Below are positions 24,056 to 31,868 of a stretch of 64,000 nucleotides of DNA, in pieces. The position numbers were made by a program, and so were the translations under genes. The notes beneath the pieces were generated by a model. It was not told the origin of the DNA, did not search any database, and saw nothing but the letters and a program-made list of their open reading frames with translations. Each line of letters starts with the position of its first letter. Position 1 is the first letter of the stretch. Source of the stretch: Rhodocista pekingensis (GTDB lineage Bacteria > Pseudomonadota > Alphaproteobacteria > Azospirillales > Azospirillaceae); assembly GCF_042665545.1 (NCBI RefSeq), contig NZ_JBHTCM010000010.1:620001-684000 (forward strand), read 5' to 3'.

Positions 24056-24280
24056 TCAGCCGGCGCGGGACCGGCTGCCGGCCCTGCGCTCCGGCCCGGC
24101 AGGGCGGTCGTGCACGGGGGCGAAGGAGAGGGCCAGCAGCCCGGCGGCATAGATCAGGGCCATGATCTTGCCGGCGATGGCGAGGTGCAGGGGCAGGGTG
24201 CCGAGGAACGGCATGGCCAGCGCCGAGGCGACGAAGACGCCGGACAGGGCCAACGGCCCCCGGTGGAGCTTTCGCTTCAT
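24056..24280 (-). CDS. Small two-helix membrane protein, hypothetical
   Basis: A 74-residue protein beginning MKRKLHRGPLALSGVFVASA with a basic N-terminus and two hydrophobic segments (around residues 8-28 and 33-53) and a basic C-terminal tail. The frame continues upstream, but this Met gives a positive-inside topology. No family recognised. The sequence composition matches the neighbours. Whether it is expressed is uncertain. Confidence 0.45.
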   Translation of the reverse strand: MKRKLHRGPLALSGVFVASALAMPFLGTLPLHLAIAGKIMALIYAAGLLALSFAPVHDRPAGPERRAGSRSRAG

Positions 24281-24400
24281 GCGTGCCTCCGGATCGGGTC
24301 GGTCGATGGGACCCCTGCCATGTGGGGCGTGGGTACGGAATCGCAAGCCGCGATCGGTCCTTGCCCCCTGCGACACGGGGGCTTCTCCGGCCCGACGTGC

Positions 24401-25174
24401 TCAGCCCCGCGCCTTGGCGACGATGAACAGGCGGCGGAACGGAAAGAGGGTGCGGCCGTCCGCCTCGGGCGGGTAGAGGGCGCGCAGCCCCTCGGCATAG
24501 GCGGCGAGGAACGCCTCCCGCTCGGCGCCGTCCAGCGTCCCGGTGACCGGCAGCAGGGCGGTGGCGCGGGTCCAGTCCAGCACCGGGTCGGGTCCGTCCA
24601 GGACGTGCAGATACTCCGTCGTCCAGATGTCCACCCGCGCGGCCAGGGGCGCCAGCCAGCGGTGGTAGGCCGCCGGCGGGCGCACCGCCTCCGGCCGCAG
24701 CCGTCCGGCCAGCCGCGCGGCCCAGGGCTCCTGCCCCGCCAGCCGGTGCAGCAGCGCGCGGAACGGCGCCTCCCGGTCCGCCACCGGCATCTGCACCGCC
24801 AGCACGCCGCCGGGGGCGAGCCGGGCGAACAGCCGCGGGAACAGGGTGGCGTGGTCGTCCAGCCAGTGCAGCGCGGCGTTGGAGAAGATCAGATCGACCG
24901 GGTCGGACGGGCTCCAGGTCCCGATGTCGCCCAGTTCCCAGACCACGCGGCCGTCGGCACGCGCGGCCTGCGCCAGCATCTCGGGCGAACTGTCCAGCCC
25001 CACCACCGAAGCGCCGGGATGGCGCTCCGCCAGCTCGACCGTCAGCCGGCCGCTGCCGCAGCCCAGATCGACGATGCGCCCCGGCCGCAGCGGCGGCAGC
25101 GCCGCCATCAGGTCGTGCCCCGGCCGCGTCCGGGCCGCCTGGAACAGGTCGTACTGCCGCGGGTCCCACGCCAT
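24401..25174 (-). CDS. tam: Trans-aconitate 2-methyltransferase
   Basis: A 257-residue class I SAM-dependent methyltransferase. Motif I is VDLGCGSGRLT, and FSNAALHWLDDH and EPWAARL-type residues are typical of Tam, which methyl-esterifies trans-aconitate, a spontaneous by-product of aconitase. The N-terminus MAWDPRQYDLFQAARTRP is close to that of Tam (MxWDPxxY). It begins 48 bases downstream of the flavoprotein gene on the same strand and is probably an independent function. Confidence 0.9.
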   Translation of the reverse strand: MAWDPRQYDLFQAARTRPGHDLMAALPPLRPGRIVDLGCGSGRLTVELAERHPGASVVGLDSSPEMLAQAARADGRVVWELGDIGTWSPSDPVDLIFSNAALHWLDDHATLFPRLFARLAPGGVLAVQMPVADREAPFRALLHRLAGQEPWAARLAGRLRPEAVRPPAAYHRWLAPLAARVDIWTTEYLHVLDGPDPVLDWTRATALLPVTGTLDGAEREAFLAAYAEGLRALYPPEADGRTLFPFRRLFIVAKARG

Positions 25175-25222
25175 GCCGTCCCCTCCCCCTTCCGCCGGCC
25201 CCCGGCCTGACCCTGACCACCC

Positions 25223-26665
25223 CTAGCCGAACCAGCTCAGCACCCGGACCAGCCGGCGGGTGCGGTCGCTGAACAGGGCGGGGCTGTAGAAGGCGCCGGC
25301 CGCCCGCTTGCCGACCTCGCCCAGCGTCGGGTAGGGCGCCATGATACCGGTGAAAGCGCGGGCCGACAGCCGGCGCGACAGGGCCAGCACCCAAGGCTGG
25401 ATCAGCTCCCCCGCCTGGGCACCCACGATACCCGCGCCCAGGATGCGGCCGCGCCGGTCCAGCACCAGCTTGGCGAGGCCGGCCGTCTCCCGCTCCGCCT
25501 GGGCGCGGTCGTTCTCATGCAGCGGCCAGCGGGAGACGCGCACGCCGTCGCCGTAGCGCTCCCGCGCCTCCGCCTCGGTCAGCCCGACCTGGGCCAGCTC
25601 CGGCGCGGTGTAGGTGACCCGGGGCAGCGCGGTGTAGTCCGCCCGGGCCGGGGCCAGCCGGAACAGCATGTTGCGCACGACCAGCCCGGCCTGGTAGCCG
25701 GCGACGTGGGTGAACTGCGGCCCGCCCGCCACGTCGCCGACGGCATAGACCCGGCGGTTGGTCGTGCGCAGATGCGCGTCCACGCTGATGCCCTTCGCCG
25801 TCCAGGCGATGCCGGCCGCGTCCAGCCCCAGCCCCTGCACGGTCGGCAGGCGCCCGGCGGCGACCAGCAGGTCGGTGCCCTCGATCCGGCGCTCGCCGCC
25901 CGAGATGGCCTCCCGCAGCACGGCGACCACGCCGCCGCCGGGGACGGGTTCCAGCCGCAGGATCTCCGCCCCCTCGACGATCTCCACCCCCTCCTCGCGC
26001 AGGGTGGCGCGCACGACCGCCACCAGTTCCGGGTCATCCTTGGGCAGCAGGGTGGCGCGCTCCAGCACGGTGACGCGGGTGCCCAGCCGGCAGAACGCCT
26101 GCGCCATCTCCACCCCGATCGGGCCGCCGCCGACGATCAGCAGGTGCCCGCCCAGGGGCAGCCGGTCGAAGATCGTCTCGTTGGTCAGCACCGGCACCGA
26201 CTCGATGCCGGGGATCGGCGGCAGTGCCGGCCGGCTGCCGGTGGCGACGACGATGCGGCGGGCGCGGAGGCGCTGGCCGGCCTCCGTCTCCACCGTGTCC
26301 GGCCCGGTGAAGCGGGCCGCCGCCTTCAGCACCCGCACGCCCAGGCCGGTGAATCGCTCGACCGAATCGTTCGGCGCGATGGCGGCGATGACGCCGCGCA
26401 GGTGGGCCTGCACGGCGGCCGGGTCCACCACCGGCGGCCCCGCCGCGACGCCGAAGCGGCCGGCGGTGCGGACGGCGTGCGCCACCCGGGCCGCGGCCAG
26501 CAGCGCCTTGGACGGGACGCAGCCGGTGTTCAGGCAGTCGCCGCCCATCCTGTCCTTTTCGATCAGCACCGTGGGCCGGCCGAGCTGCGCCGTCCCGGCG
26601 GCGACGCTCAGCCCGCCGGAACCGGCGCCGATGACCAGGATGTCTGTGTCGATCGTCTCGGCCAT
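25223..26665 (-). CDS. Lpd/MerA-like FAD-dependent oxidoreductase
   Basis: A 480-residue flavoprotein disulfide reductase. FAD motif ILVIGAGSGGLSVA, redox disulfide in GGDCLNTGCVPSKALL, NAD(P)-binding motif LLIVGGGPIGVEMAQAF, and the second FAD motif VYAVGDVAG. The C-terminal motif that in true Lpd contains the catalytic His (HxHPTLxE) reads APYPTLGE, so Tyr replaces His. It is therefore not a standard E3. It lies 13 bases after the TVP38-family gene; fusions of these two families are known in other bacteria, supporting a joint function. Substrate unknown. MAETIDTDILVIGAG was taken as the start. Confidence 0.88.
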   Translation of the reverse strand: MAETIDTDILVIGAGSGGLSVAAGTAQLGRPTVLIEKDRMGGDCLNTGCVPSKALLAAARVAHAVRTAGRFGVAAGPPVVDPAAVQAHLRGVIAAIAPNDSVERFTGLGVRVLKAAARFTGPDTVETEAGQRLRARRIVVATGSRPALPPIPGIESVPVLTNETIFDRLPLGGHLLIVGGGPIGVEMAQAFCRLGTRVTVLERATLLPKDDPELVAVVRATLREEGVEIVEGAEILRLEPVPGGGVVAVLREAISGGERRIEGTDLLVAAGRLPTVQGLGLDAAGIAWTAKGISVDAHLRTTNRRVYAVGDVAGGPQFTHVAGYQAGLVVRNMLFRLAPARADYTALPRVTYTAPELAQVGLTEAEARERYGDGVRVSRWPLHENDRAQAERETAGLAKLVLDRRGRILGAGIVGAQAGELIQPWVLALSRRLSARAFTGIMAPYPTLGEVGKRAAGAFYSPALFSDRTRRLVRVLSWFG

Positions 26666-26678
26666 GCGGGTATCCCGG

Positions 26679-27446
26679 TCAGGAGGTGGGGGCGGGCCGC
26701 CGGCGCAGCCGCCTGTAGAGAACGGGCAGCAGCGAGAGCAGGGCCAGCCCGGCCAGCGGGGCGATGTACTCGATCCGGCCCAGATCCTCCGGCCCCGGCA
26801 GCCGGCCGGCGTCGAACACCGCCCCCAGCCCGGCCCCGACGGAGGCGTAGACGAAGCTGCCCGGCAGGATGCCGACGACAGTGCCGACCGCATAGTCGCG
26901 CAGCCGCACGCCCAGGAAGGCCGGCACCAGATTGACCAGGAAGAAGGGGAACAGCGGCACCAGCCGCAGCACCAGCATGTAGCTGACGGCGTTCTCCCGG
27001 AACCCGTCCTCCAGCCGGCCGAGCCAGGGACCCGCGCGACGGCGCAGCCCGTCGCCCAGGGCCGTGCGGGCGACCAGGAAGATACCGACCGCCCCCAGCG
27101 TGGCGGCCACCACCACCGCCGCCCCGCCCAGCAGGGTGCCGAACAGGAAACCGCCGGCCAGCGTCAGCACCGTGGCACCGGGGACGGAGACGGCGACCAG
27201 CCCCGCATAGACGGCGACGAAGACCAGCAGCGCCAGCCCGCGGTGCGCCGCCACCAGGTCGTTCAGCGCCTGCCGGTTGGCGGCCAGCCCCTGATAGCTG
27301 ATCTGCTGGTCGAGCCCGAGCGCGAAGAAGGCGACCAGGGCCGTCAGCACGACCCCCAGCGGCAGGAAACGCCGCCAGGACGGAGCCGCGGACGGGAAAG
27401 CTGGCGGGGAGGCCGGCAGAGGATCGGGCGTGGTCGGGGGGGCCAT
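26679..27446 (-). CDS. TVP38/TMEM64 (VTT domain) membrane protein
   Basis: A 255-residue inner-membrane protein with about six hydrophobic segments. Family landmarks are GGFLFGTLLGG, LVPLFPFFLVNLVPAFLGVR and VGTVVGILPGSFVYASVG. Members belong to the DedA/VTT group linked to lipid or ion handling. The Pro-rich start MAPPTTPDPLPAS was chosen because upstream residues look non-coding. Directly precedes the Lpd-like gene, 13 bases apart. Confidence 0.9.
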   Translation of the reverse strand: MAPPTTPDPLPASPPAFPSAAPSWRRFLPLGVVLTALVAFFALGLDQQISYQGLAANRQALNDLVAAHRGLALLVFVAVYAGLVAVSVPGATVLTLAGGFLFGTLLGGAAVVVAATLGAVGIFLVARTALGDGLRRRAGPWLGRLEDGFRENAVSYMLVLRLVPLFPFFLVNLVPAFLGVRLRDYAVGTVVGILPGSFVYASVGAGLGAVFDAGRLPGPEDLGRIEYIAPLAGLALLSLLPVLYRRLRRRPAPTS

Positions 27447-27632
27447 CGGGCGGGCGGCTCCGGTCGGCGATTCCGAGGATGCGGTGCGGCGGGGGCTTGC
27501 CTTGCGGGCGCCCCTCCGGCAAAAGGAGCTAGATGCGGCCCGCGGTCCGGCCAGTGCCGGCTTACCGATCGGGCCTGTTCGCCGGTTCTGACAGCTCGGT
27601 CCAGGATTGCGCATCCGGGGCCTGGGGTGCGG

Positions 27633-27661
27633 TTGACTCATGCACCCGGCGTCACTATACA
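27633..27661 (+). promoter_or_regulatory. Sigma-70-type promoter for rpmH
   Basis: TTGACT (27633-27638) and TATACA (27656-27661) are separated by exactly 17 bases and lie 41 bases upstream of the rpmH start. It is one of the best consensus promoters in the window and should drive rpmH-rnpA-yidD-yidC. Confidence 0.85.
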
Positions 27662-27701
27662 ACGCGCTTCGTTTTCAACGTCTCACTTTGGAGTACCTGC
27701 C

Positions 27702-27836
27702 GTGAAGCGTACGTTCCAGCCCAGCAAGCTCGTGCGCAAGCGCCGCCATGGCTTCCGCGCCCGCATGGCCACCGTCGGCGGCCGCAAGGTGCTGGCCCGT
27801 CGCCGCGCCCAGGGCCGCAAGCGTCTGTCGGCCTGA
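27702..27836 (+). CDS. rpmH: Ribosomal protein L34
   Basis: A 44-residue highly basic 50S protein: KRTFQPSKLVRKRRHGFRAR, then MATVGGRKVLARRRAQGRKRLSA without its first residues. It starts at GTG, with a GGAG Shine-Dalgarno about 8 bases upstream. First gene of the rpmH-rnpA-yidD-yidC cluster; the next gene begins 5 bases after its stop. Confidence 0.98.
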   Translation: MKRTFQPSKLVRKRRHGFRARMATVGGRKVLARRRAQGRKRLSA

Positions 27837-27841
27837 GTCCG

Positions 27842-28381
27842 ATGGCCCCCCGGCGCGATGCCTCCGAGGCTGCGTCGGTCCCTGAATCGGCCTTCGGGAA
27901 CGGTCCAGGGGTGGGGCGCCTGACCCGGCGGCCGCAGTTCCTTGCCGTCGCCGGTGCCCGCCGCAAGTGGGCCGCGCCCGGCCTGATCTTGCAGGCCCGC
28001 GCCCATGACGAGCGCCAGCACCCGCGGCCGGACGAACCGGCCGTGCGGGTGGGCTTCACTGCCAGCAAGAAGGTGGGTGGCGCGGTTGAGCGTAACCGCG
28101 CCCGTCGCCGTCTGCGCGCGGCGGTGGCCGAGGTGCTGGCCCCCCATGCCGCCGCCGGGTACGATTTCGTGCTGGTGGCGCGGGGGGAGACGGTGCGCCG
28201 GCCCTGGCCCGATCTCAAGCAGGACCTCGCCACCGCGCTGAAAAGGCTGAAGGCCTGGCGCGATGGCGTTGCCGTGTCCGCAGCGACCGCACCGCCCCCG
28301 GCGGACGGGAGTCCGGACACGTCCCCCGCCCCCATGGCGGACACCATGGCGGGCCCCGCCGCCGGCGGAGACCGGCCGTGA
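27842..28381 (+). CDS. rnpA: Ribonuclease P protein component
   Basis: A 179-residue basic protein assisting the RNase P RNA in 5' tRNA maturation. The RNA-binding motif is visible in FTASKKVGGAVERNRARRRL. It is longer than the usual 110-130 residues, with an N-terminal extension and a Pro/Ala-rich C-terminal tail of about 35 residues. The stop overlaps the GTG start of yidD by four bases (GTGA). Confidence 0.94.
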   Translation: MAPRRDASEAASVPESAFGNGPGVGRLTRRPQFLAVAGARRKWAAPGLILQARAHDERQHPRPDEPAVRVGFTASKKVGGAVERNRARRRLRAAVAEVLAPHAAAGYDFVLVARGETVRRPWPDLKQDLATALKRLKAWRDGVAVSAATAPPPADGSPDTSPAPMADTMAGPAAGGDRP

Positions 28382-28704
28382 CCTCCACCGTCAGCCCGCT
28401 GGTCTGGCTGCTGCGCGCGCCGATCCATCTCTACCGGTGGGTCGTTTCGCCGCTGCTGGGTCCGAGCTGCCGGTACGTCCCTTCCTGTTCCGAATACGCG
28501 CTGGATGCCCTATCTAAGCACGGGGCCGTCCGCGGCTCCTGGCTCGCGGTGCGGCGCATCCTGCGCTGCCATCCCTGGGGCGGTTCCGGCTGGGACCCCG
28601 TACCGGGGACGGAGGGCCGGGAGCCGCGGACGACTCCCCATAGCCACGCCTGCTGCGATTCTGGCCGCCACCCGCAAGACGGGGCCAGTCGCGGCGGGAT
28701 TTGA
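28378..28704 (+). CDS. yidD: Membrane protein insertion efficiency factor
   Basis: A 108-residue protein with the family core IHLYRWVVSPLLGPSCRYVP, CSEYALDALSKHG and CHPWGGSGWDPVP. It assists YidC-dependent membrane protein insertion at the inner face of the membrane. GTG start overlapping rnpA. The last 30 residues extend beyond the usual family end and are Cys/His-rich. Confidence 0.94.
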   Translation: MTSTVSPLVWLLRAPIHLYRWVVSPLLGPSCRYVPSCSEYALDALSKHGAVRGSWLAVRRILRCHPWGGSGWDPVPGTEGREPRTTPHSHACCDSGRHPQDGASRGGI

Positions 28705-28773
28705 CCTGCCCCGGGAATGCCGCCGGCCCGCACGGGCGGCGCGGACGGACCTCGAACAGAAGCCTCAGATCCC

Positions 28774-30597
28774 ATGACGGACCAGAAGAACCTCATCCTG
28801 GCGATCGTGATCTCGGTCGCGATCCTGTTCGGGTTCAATTACTTCTACGAGCGACCGCGGCAGCAGGCGCTGGAGGAGTATCGCCAGCAGCAGGCGGCCC
28901 TCCAGGCGGAGACCGCTCCGGCCGCCGTGCCCGGCGCCACTGTCCCCGGCTCGACCGTCCCCGGCTCGACCGTTCCCGGTCCGGCGGGGGACATCCCCGT
29001 CCCGGCCCCCGGCGCTCCGGCGCCGACGGACGCCGTGCCCGCCGCCCCGCGCGACCGCGGCGCCGTGCTGGGCGACAGCCAGCGCGTCCAGGTGGACACG
29101 CCGCGCCTGCACGGCTCGGTGAACCTGCGCGGCGGCCGCATCGACGACCTGACGCTGGCGAACTACCACGTCACCCCGGACAAGAGCAGCCCCGAGGTGG
29201 TGCTGCTGTCGCCGGTCGGCACCAGCCAGCCCTACTTCGCGGAGTTCGGCTGGGTGCCCACGGCCGACGCGGCGGGCCAGCCCCTGCCCGGCCCGACCAC
29301 GGACTGGCAGCCGGTCTCCCAGGGCTCCCTGACCCCGGACAACCCGGTGGTGCTGCGCTGGGACAACGGCCAGGGGCTGGTGTTCGAGCGTGAGATCGCC
29401 ATCGACCGCGACTACATGTTCACGGTCACCCAGCGGGTGACCAACCAGTCCGGCCAGCCGGTGACGCTGCACCCCTACGGCTTCGTGCAGCGCCGCGGCA
29501 CCCCGACCACCAGCGGCTTCTTCATCCTGCACGAAGGTGCGCTGGGCGTGTTCGACGGCACGCTGCGGGAGTTCGACTACAGCGACCTCAAGGACAGCAG
29601 CCAGCCCGCCACCCAGACGACGACGGGCGGCTGGTTCGGCTTCACCGACAAGTACTGGCTGGTCACGCTGGTGCCCGACCAGGCCTCCCCGGTGGATGTG
29701 CGCGTGCTGCACCAGGACCAGGGCGGCCAGCCGCTCTATCAGGTGGATTTCCGCGGCCAGGGCCTGACGGTCGCGCCCGGCGCCACCGCGGCGAGCACGC
29801 ACCGGCTGTTCGCCGGCGCCAAGATCGTCCGCACCCTGGACGCCTATGAGAGCGAGCTGGGCATCACCCGCTTCAGCTACGCCGTGGACTGGGGCTGGTT
29901 CTACTTCCTGACCAAGCCGTTCTTCTACGGCCTGGATCTGCTGGGTCAGGCGCTGGGCAACTTCGGCATCGCCATCCTGGTCTTCACCGTGCTGCTGCGG
30001 CTCGCCTTCTTCCCGCTGGCGAACAAGCAGTACAAGGCCTTCGCCAAGATGAAGCTGCTCCAGCCCAAGATGGAGGAGCTGCGCAAGCGCCATGGCGACG
30101 ACCGGCAGAAGCTCTCCATGGCGACCATGGAGCTGTACAAGCAGGAGAAGGTGAACCCGCTTTCGGGCTGTCTGCCGATCCTGTTGCAGATCCCGGTGTT
30201 CTTCGCCCTCTACAAGGTGCTGTTCGTCACCATCGAGATGCGGCACGCGCCGTTCTACGGCTGGATCACCGACCTGTCGGCGCCCGATCCGACCACGGTG
30301 TTCAACCTGTTCGGCCTGATCCCGTGGAGCCCGCCGGGCTTCCTGATGGTCGGCGCGCTGCCGCTGATGATGGGCTTCACCATGTGGCTGCAACAGAAGA
30401 TCAGCCCGGCGAACCCGGACCCGATCCAGCAGCGCATCTTCATGGTGCTGCCGTTCCTGTTCACCTACATGATGGCGGCGTTCCCGGCCGGTCTGGTCAT
30501 CTACTGGACCTGGTCGAACCTGCTGGCCATCGCCCAGCAGTGGTACATCATGCGCCGCATGGGCATGGCCACGAAGACGGCGCCGAAGAAGGCGTGA
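28774..30597 (+). CDS. yidC: Membrane protein insertase YidC
   Basis: A 607-residue inner-membrane insertase with TM1 at the N-terminus (LILAIVISVAILFGFNYFY), a Pro/Gly-rich linker with repeated GSTVPGSTVPG, a large periplasmic P1 domain, and the conserved C-terminal core. That core includes WGWFYFLTKPFFYGLDLL, the cytoplasmic helical hairpin (QYKAFAKMKLLQPKMEEL) and KVNPLSGCLPILLQIPVFFA. MTDQKNLILAIV was chosen as the start. It lies 69 bases after yidD and ends the cluster before a terminator. Confidence 0.97.
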   Translation: MTDQKNLILAIVISVAILFGFNYFYERPRQQALEEYRQQQAALQAETAPAAVPGATVPGSTVPGSTVPGPAGDIPVPAPGAPAPTDAVPAAPRDRGAVLGDSQRVQVDTPRLHGSVNLRGGRIDDLTLANYHVTPDKSSPEVVLLSPVGTSQPYFAEFGWVPTADAAGQPLPGPTTDWQPVSQGSLTPDNPVVLRWDNGQGLVFEREIAIDRDYMFTVTQRVTNQSGQPVTLHPYGFVQRRGTPTTSGFFILHEGALGVFDGTLREFDYSDLKDSSQPATQTTTGGWFGFTDKYWLVTLVPDQASPVDVRVLHQDQGGQPLYQVDFRGQGLTVAPGATAASTHRLFAGAKIVRTLDAYESELGITRFSYAVDWGWFYFLTKPFFYGLDLLGQALGNFGIAILVFTVLLRLAFFPLANKQYKAFAKMKLLQPKMEELRKRHGDDRQKLSMATMELYKQEKVNPLSGCLPILLQIPVFFALYKVLFVTIEMRHAPFYGWITDLSAPDPTTVFNLFGLIPWSPPGFLMVGALPLMMGFTMWLQQKISPANPDPIQQRIFMVLPFLFTYMMAAFPAGLVIYWTWSNLLAIAQQWYIMRRMGMATKTAPKKA

Positions 30598-30670
30598 TCC
30601 GCCAGACCGGACGCTCCGGCCGCCGCGGCCCCACCCGGGCCCGGCGGCGGACCGTCCGACGGACGACACG

Positions 30671-30702
30671 GCCCGCCGGCAGCCCCGGCGGGCCGACTTT
30701 TA
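30671..30702 (+). terminator. Rho-independent terminator after yidC
   Basis: A 9-bp perfect stem (GCCCGCCGG/CCGGCGGGC, 5-base loop) followed by CGACTTTTA, 73 bases after the yidC stop and before engB. It fits a terminator with a short T run. Confidence 0.75.
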
Positions 30703-30766
30703 TGTAAGATCAGGATAAGATCAGGGTTCCACCGCGACCCGCGTCGCGGCAGCAGAGGGACGGGAC

Positions 30767-31441
30767 ATGGCGCAGACACCGGAGATCACCCCGTCGCTGG
30801 CGGACGACCTGACGGCCGAGGACATCGAGGCCGGGCGGCTGCTCTTCGCGCGGGAGTGCAATTTCTTCTGGGGCGCCCCGGCGGCCTCGGAACTGCCCGA
30901 GGCGGACCTGCCGGAAGTCTGCTTCGCCGGCCGCTCGAACGTGGGCAAGTCCAGTCTGGTCAACGCGCTGACGGGGCGGGTGACGCTGGCCCGCACGAGC
31001 CAGACGCCCGGCCGCACGCAGCAGCTCAACTTCTTCAATCTGGGCGACCGGCTGGTGCTGGTGGACATGCCGGGTTACGGCTACGCCAAGGTCTCCAAGG
31101 AGACCTCCAGCGCCTGGACCGACTTCGCCAAATCCTACCTGAAGGGGCGCGTGACCCTGCGCCGGGCCCTGGTCCTGGTCGATTCCCGGCACGGCCTGAA
31201 GCCGCAGGACATCGACATGATGAAGATGATGGACCAGGCGGCCGTGGCCTATCAGATCGTGCTGACCAAGGCCGACAAGCTCACCGACAAGGCCCTGGTC
31301 CATGCCCGGGCGGCCGTGGCGGCCGCCCTGGTGAAACATCCCGCCGCGCATCCGGAGGTGATGGCCACCTCCTCGGAAAGCGGTCTGGGCATCGCGGAGC
31401 TGCGGGCGACGCTGACCCGCCTCGCCGCTCCGGCTCTCTGA
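30767..31441 (+). CDS. engB: Ribosome-biogenesis GTPase EngB/YihA
   Basis: A 224-residue GTPase of the TRAFAC class involved in 50S assembly and division. G1 GRSNVGKSSLVNALTG, G2 Thr in SQTPGRTQQLNFF, G3 VDMPGYG, G4 TKADK and G5 TSSESG are all present. It has an N-terminal extension of about 35 residues (FFWGAPAASELPEADLPEV). Standard position after yidC and before argB in alphaproteobacteria, although a hydrolase gene lies between it and argB here. Confidence 0.97.
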   Translation: MAQTPEITPSLADDLTAEDIEAGRLLFARECNFFWGAPAASELPEADLPEVCFAGRSNVGKSSLVNALTGRVTLARTSQTPGRTQQLNFFNLGDRLVLVDMPGYGYAKVSKETSSAWTDFAKSYLKGRVTLRRALVLVDSRHGLKPQDIDMMKMMDQAAVAYQIVLTKADKLTDKALVHARAAVAAALVKHPAAHPEVMATSSESGLGIAELRATLTRLAAPAL

Positions 31442-31505
31442 TCCCCCCTCCCGGCGGACCGGGGAAACCGGCCGCGCAGCGCCGGCGGGGGAACCGGGGC
31501 CGGGC

Positions 31506-31685
31506 TCAGAACATCCCGGCCAGGGTCGCCACCATCACCACCGCAGAGGCCAGAGCCGGCAGGCCTTCGACCAGATCCTCCATGGACGGCAGGAACTCGG
31601 TCAGGGCGGCCAGGGTGCCGGTGGTCTCGGTGCCGGTGATCGCGGTGGTGGTCGTCTCGGTCAGCATGGTCATCGTCGTCTCCAT
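31506..31685 (-). CDS. Threonine-rich small membrane peptide, hypothetical
   Basis: A possible 59-residue protein starting METTMTMLTETTTTAITGTE, with a Thr-rich N-terminus and one hydrophobic segment at the C-terminus (LPALASAVVMVATLAGMF). Not recognised. The composition differs from nearby shadow frames, but coding is unproven. Confidence 0.4.
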   Translation of the reverse strand: METTMTMLTETTTTAITGTETTGTLAALTEFLPSMEDLVEGLPALASAVVMVATLAGMF

Positions 31686-31868
31686 CGTCTTATCGGGTTG
31701 GCTTCTTCGGGGTGACCGGCTCGTCCGGTCCTGTCCCCTTATCAGCAAGCGGCGTGCCAGGTCCGGAATCCGCGGAATTCCAGGCCCTGGCCGCAGCGAC
31801 GATGGTCGTTTCCACCACCGGATGGCAGAAAACGCGATCCGGTGAAGATCACTGGCCCGATCGGGAGG

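Noticed and set aside
25223..26893. A longer flavoprotein starting upstream of MAETIDTD
   Set aside because: The extra residues are a shadow of the TVP38 gene in another frame.
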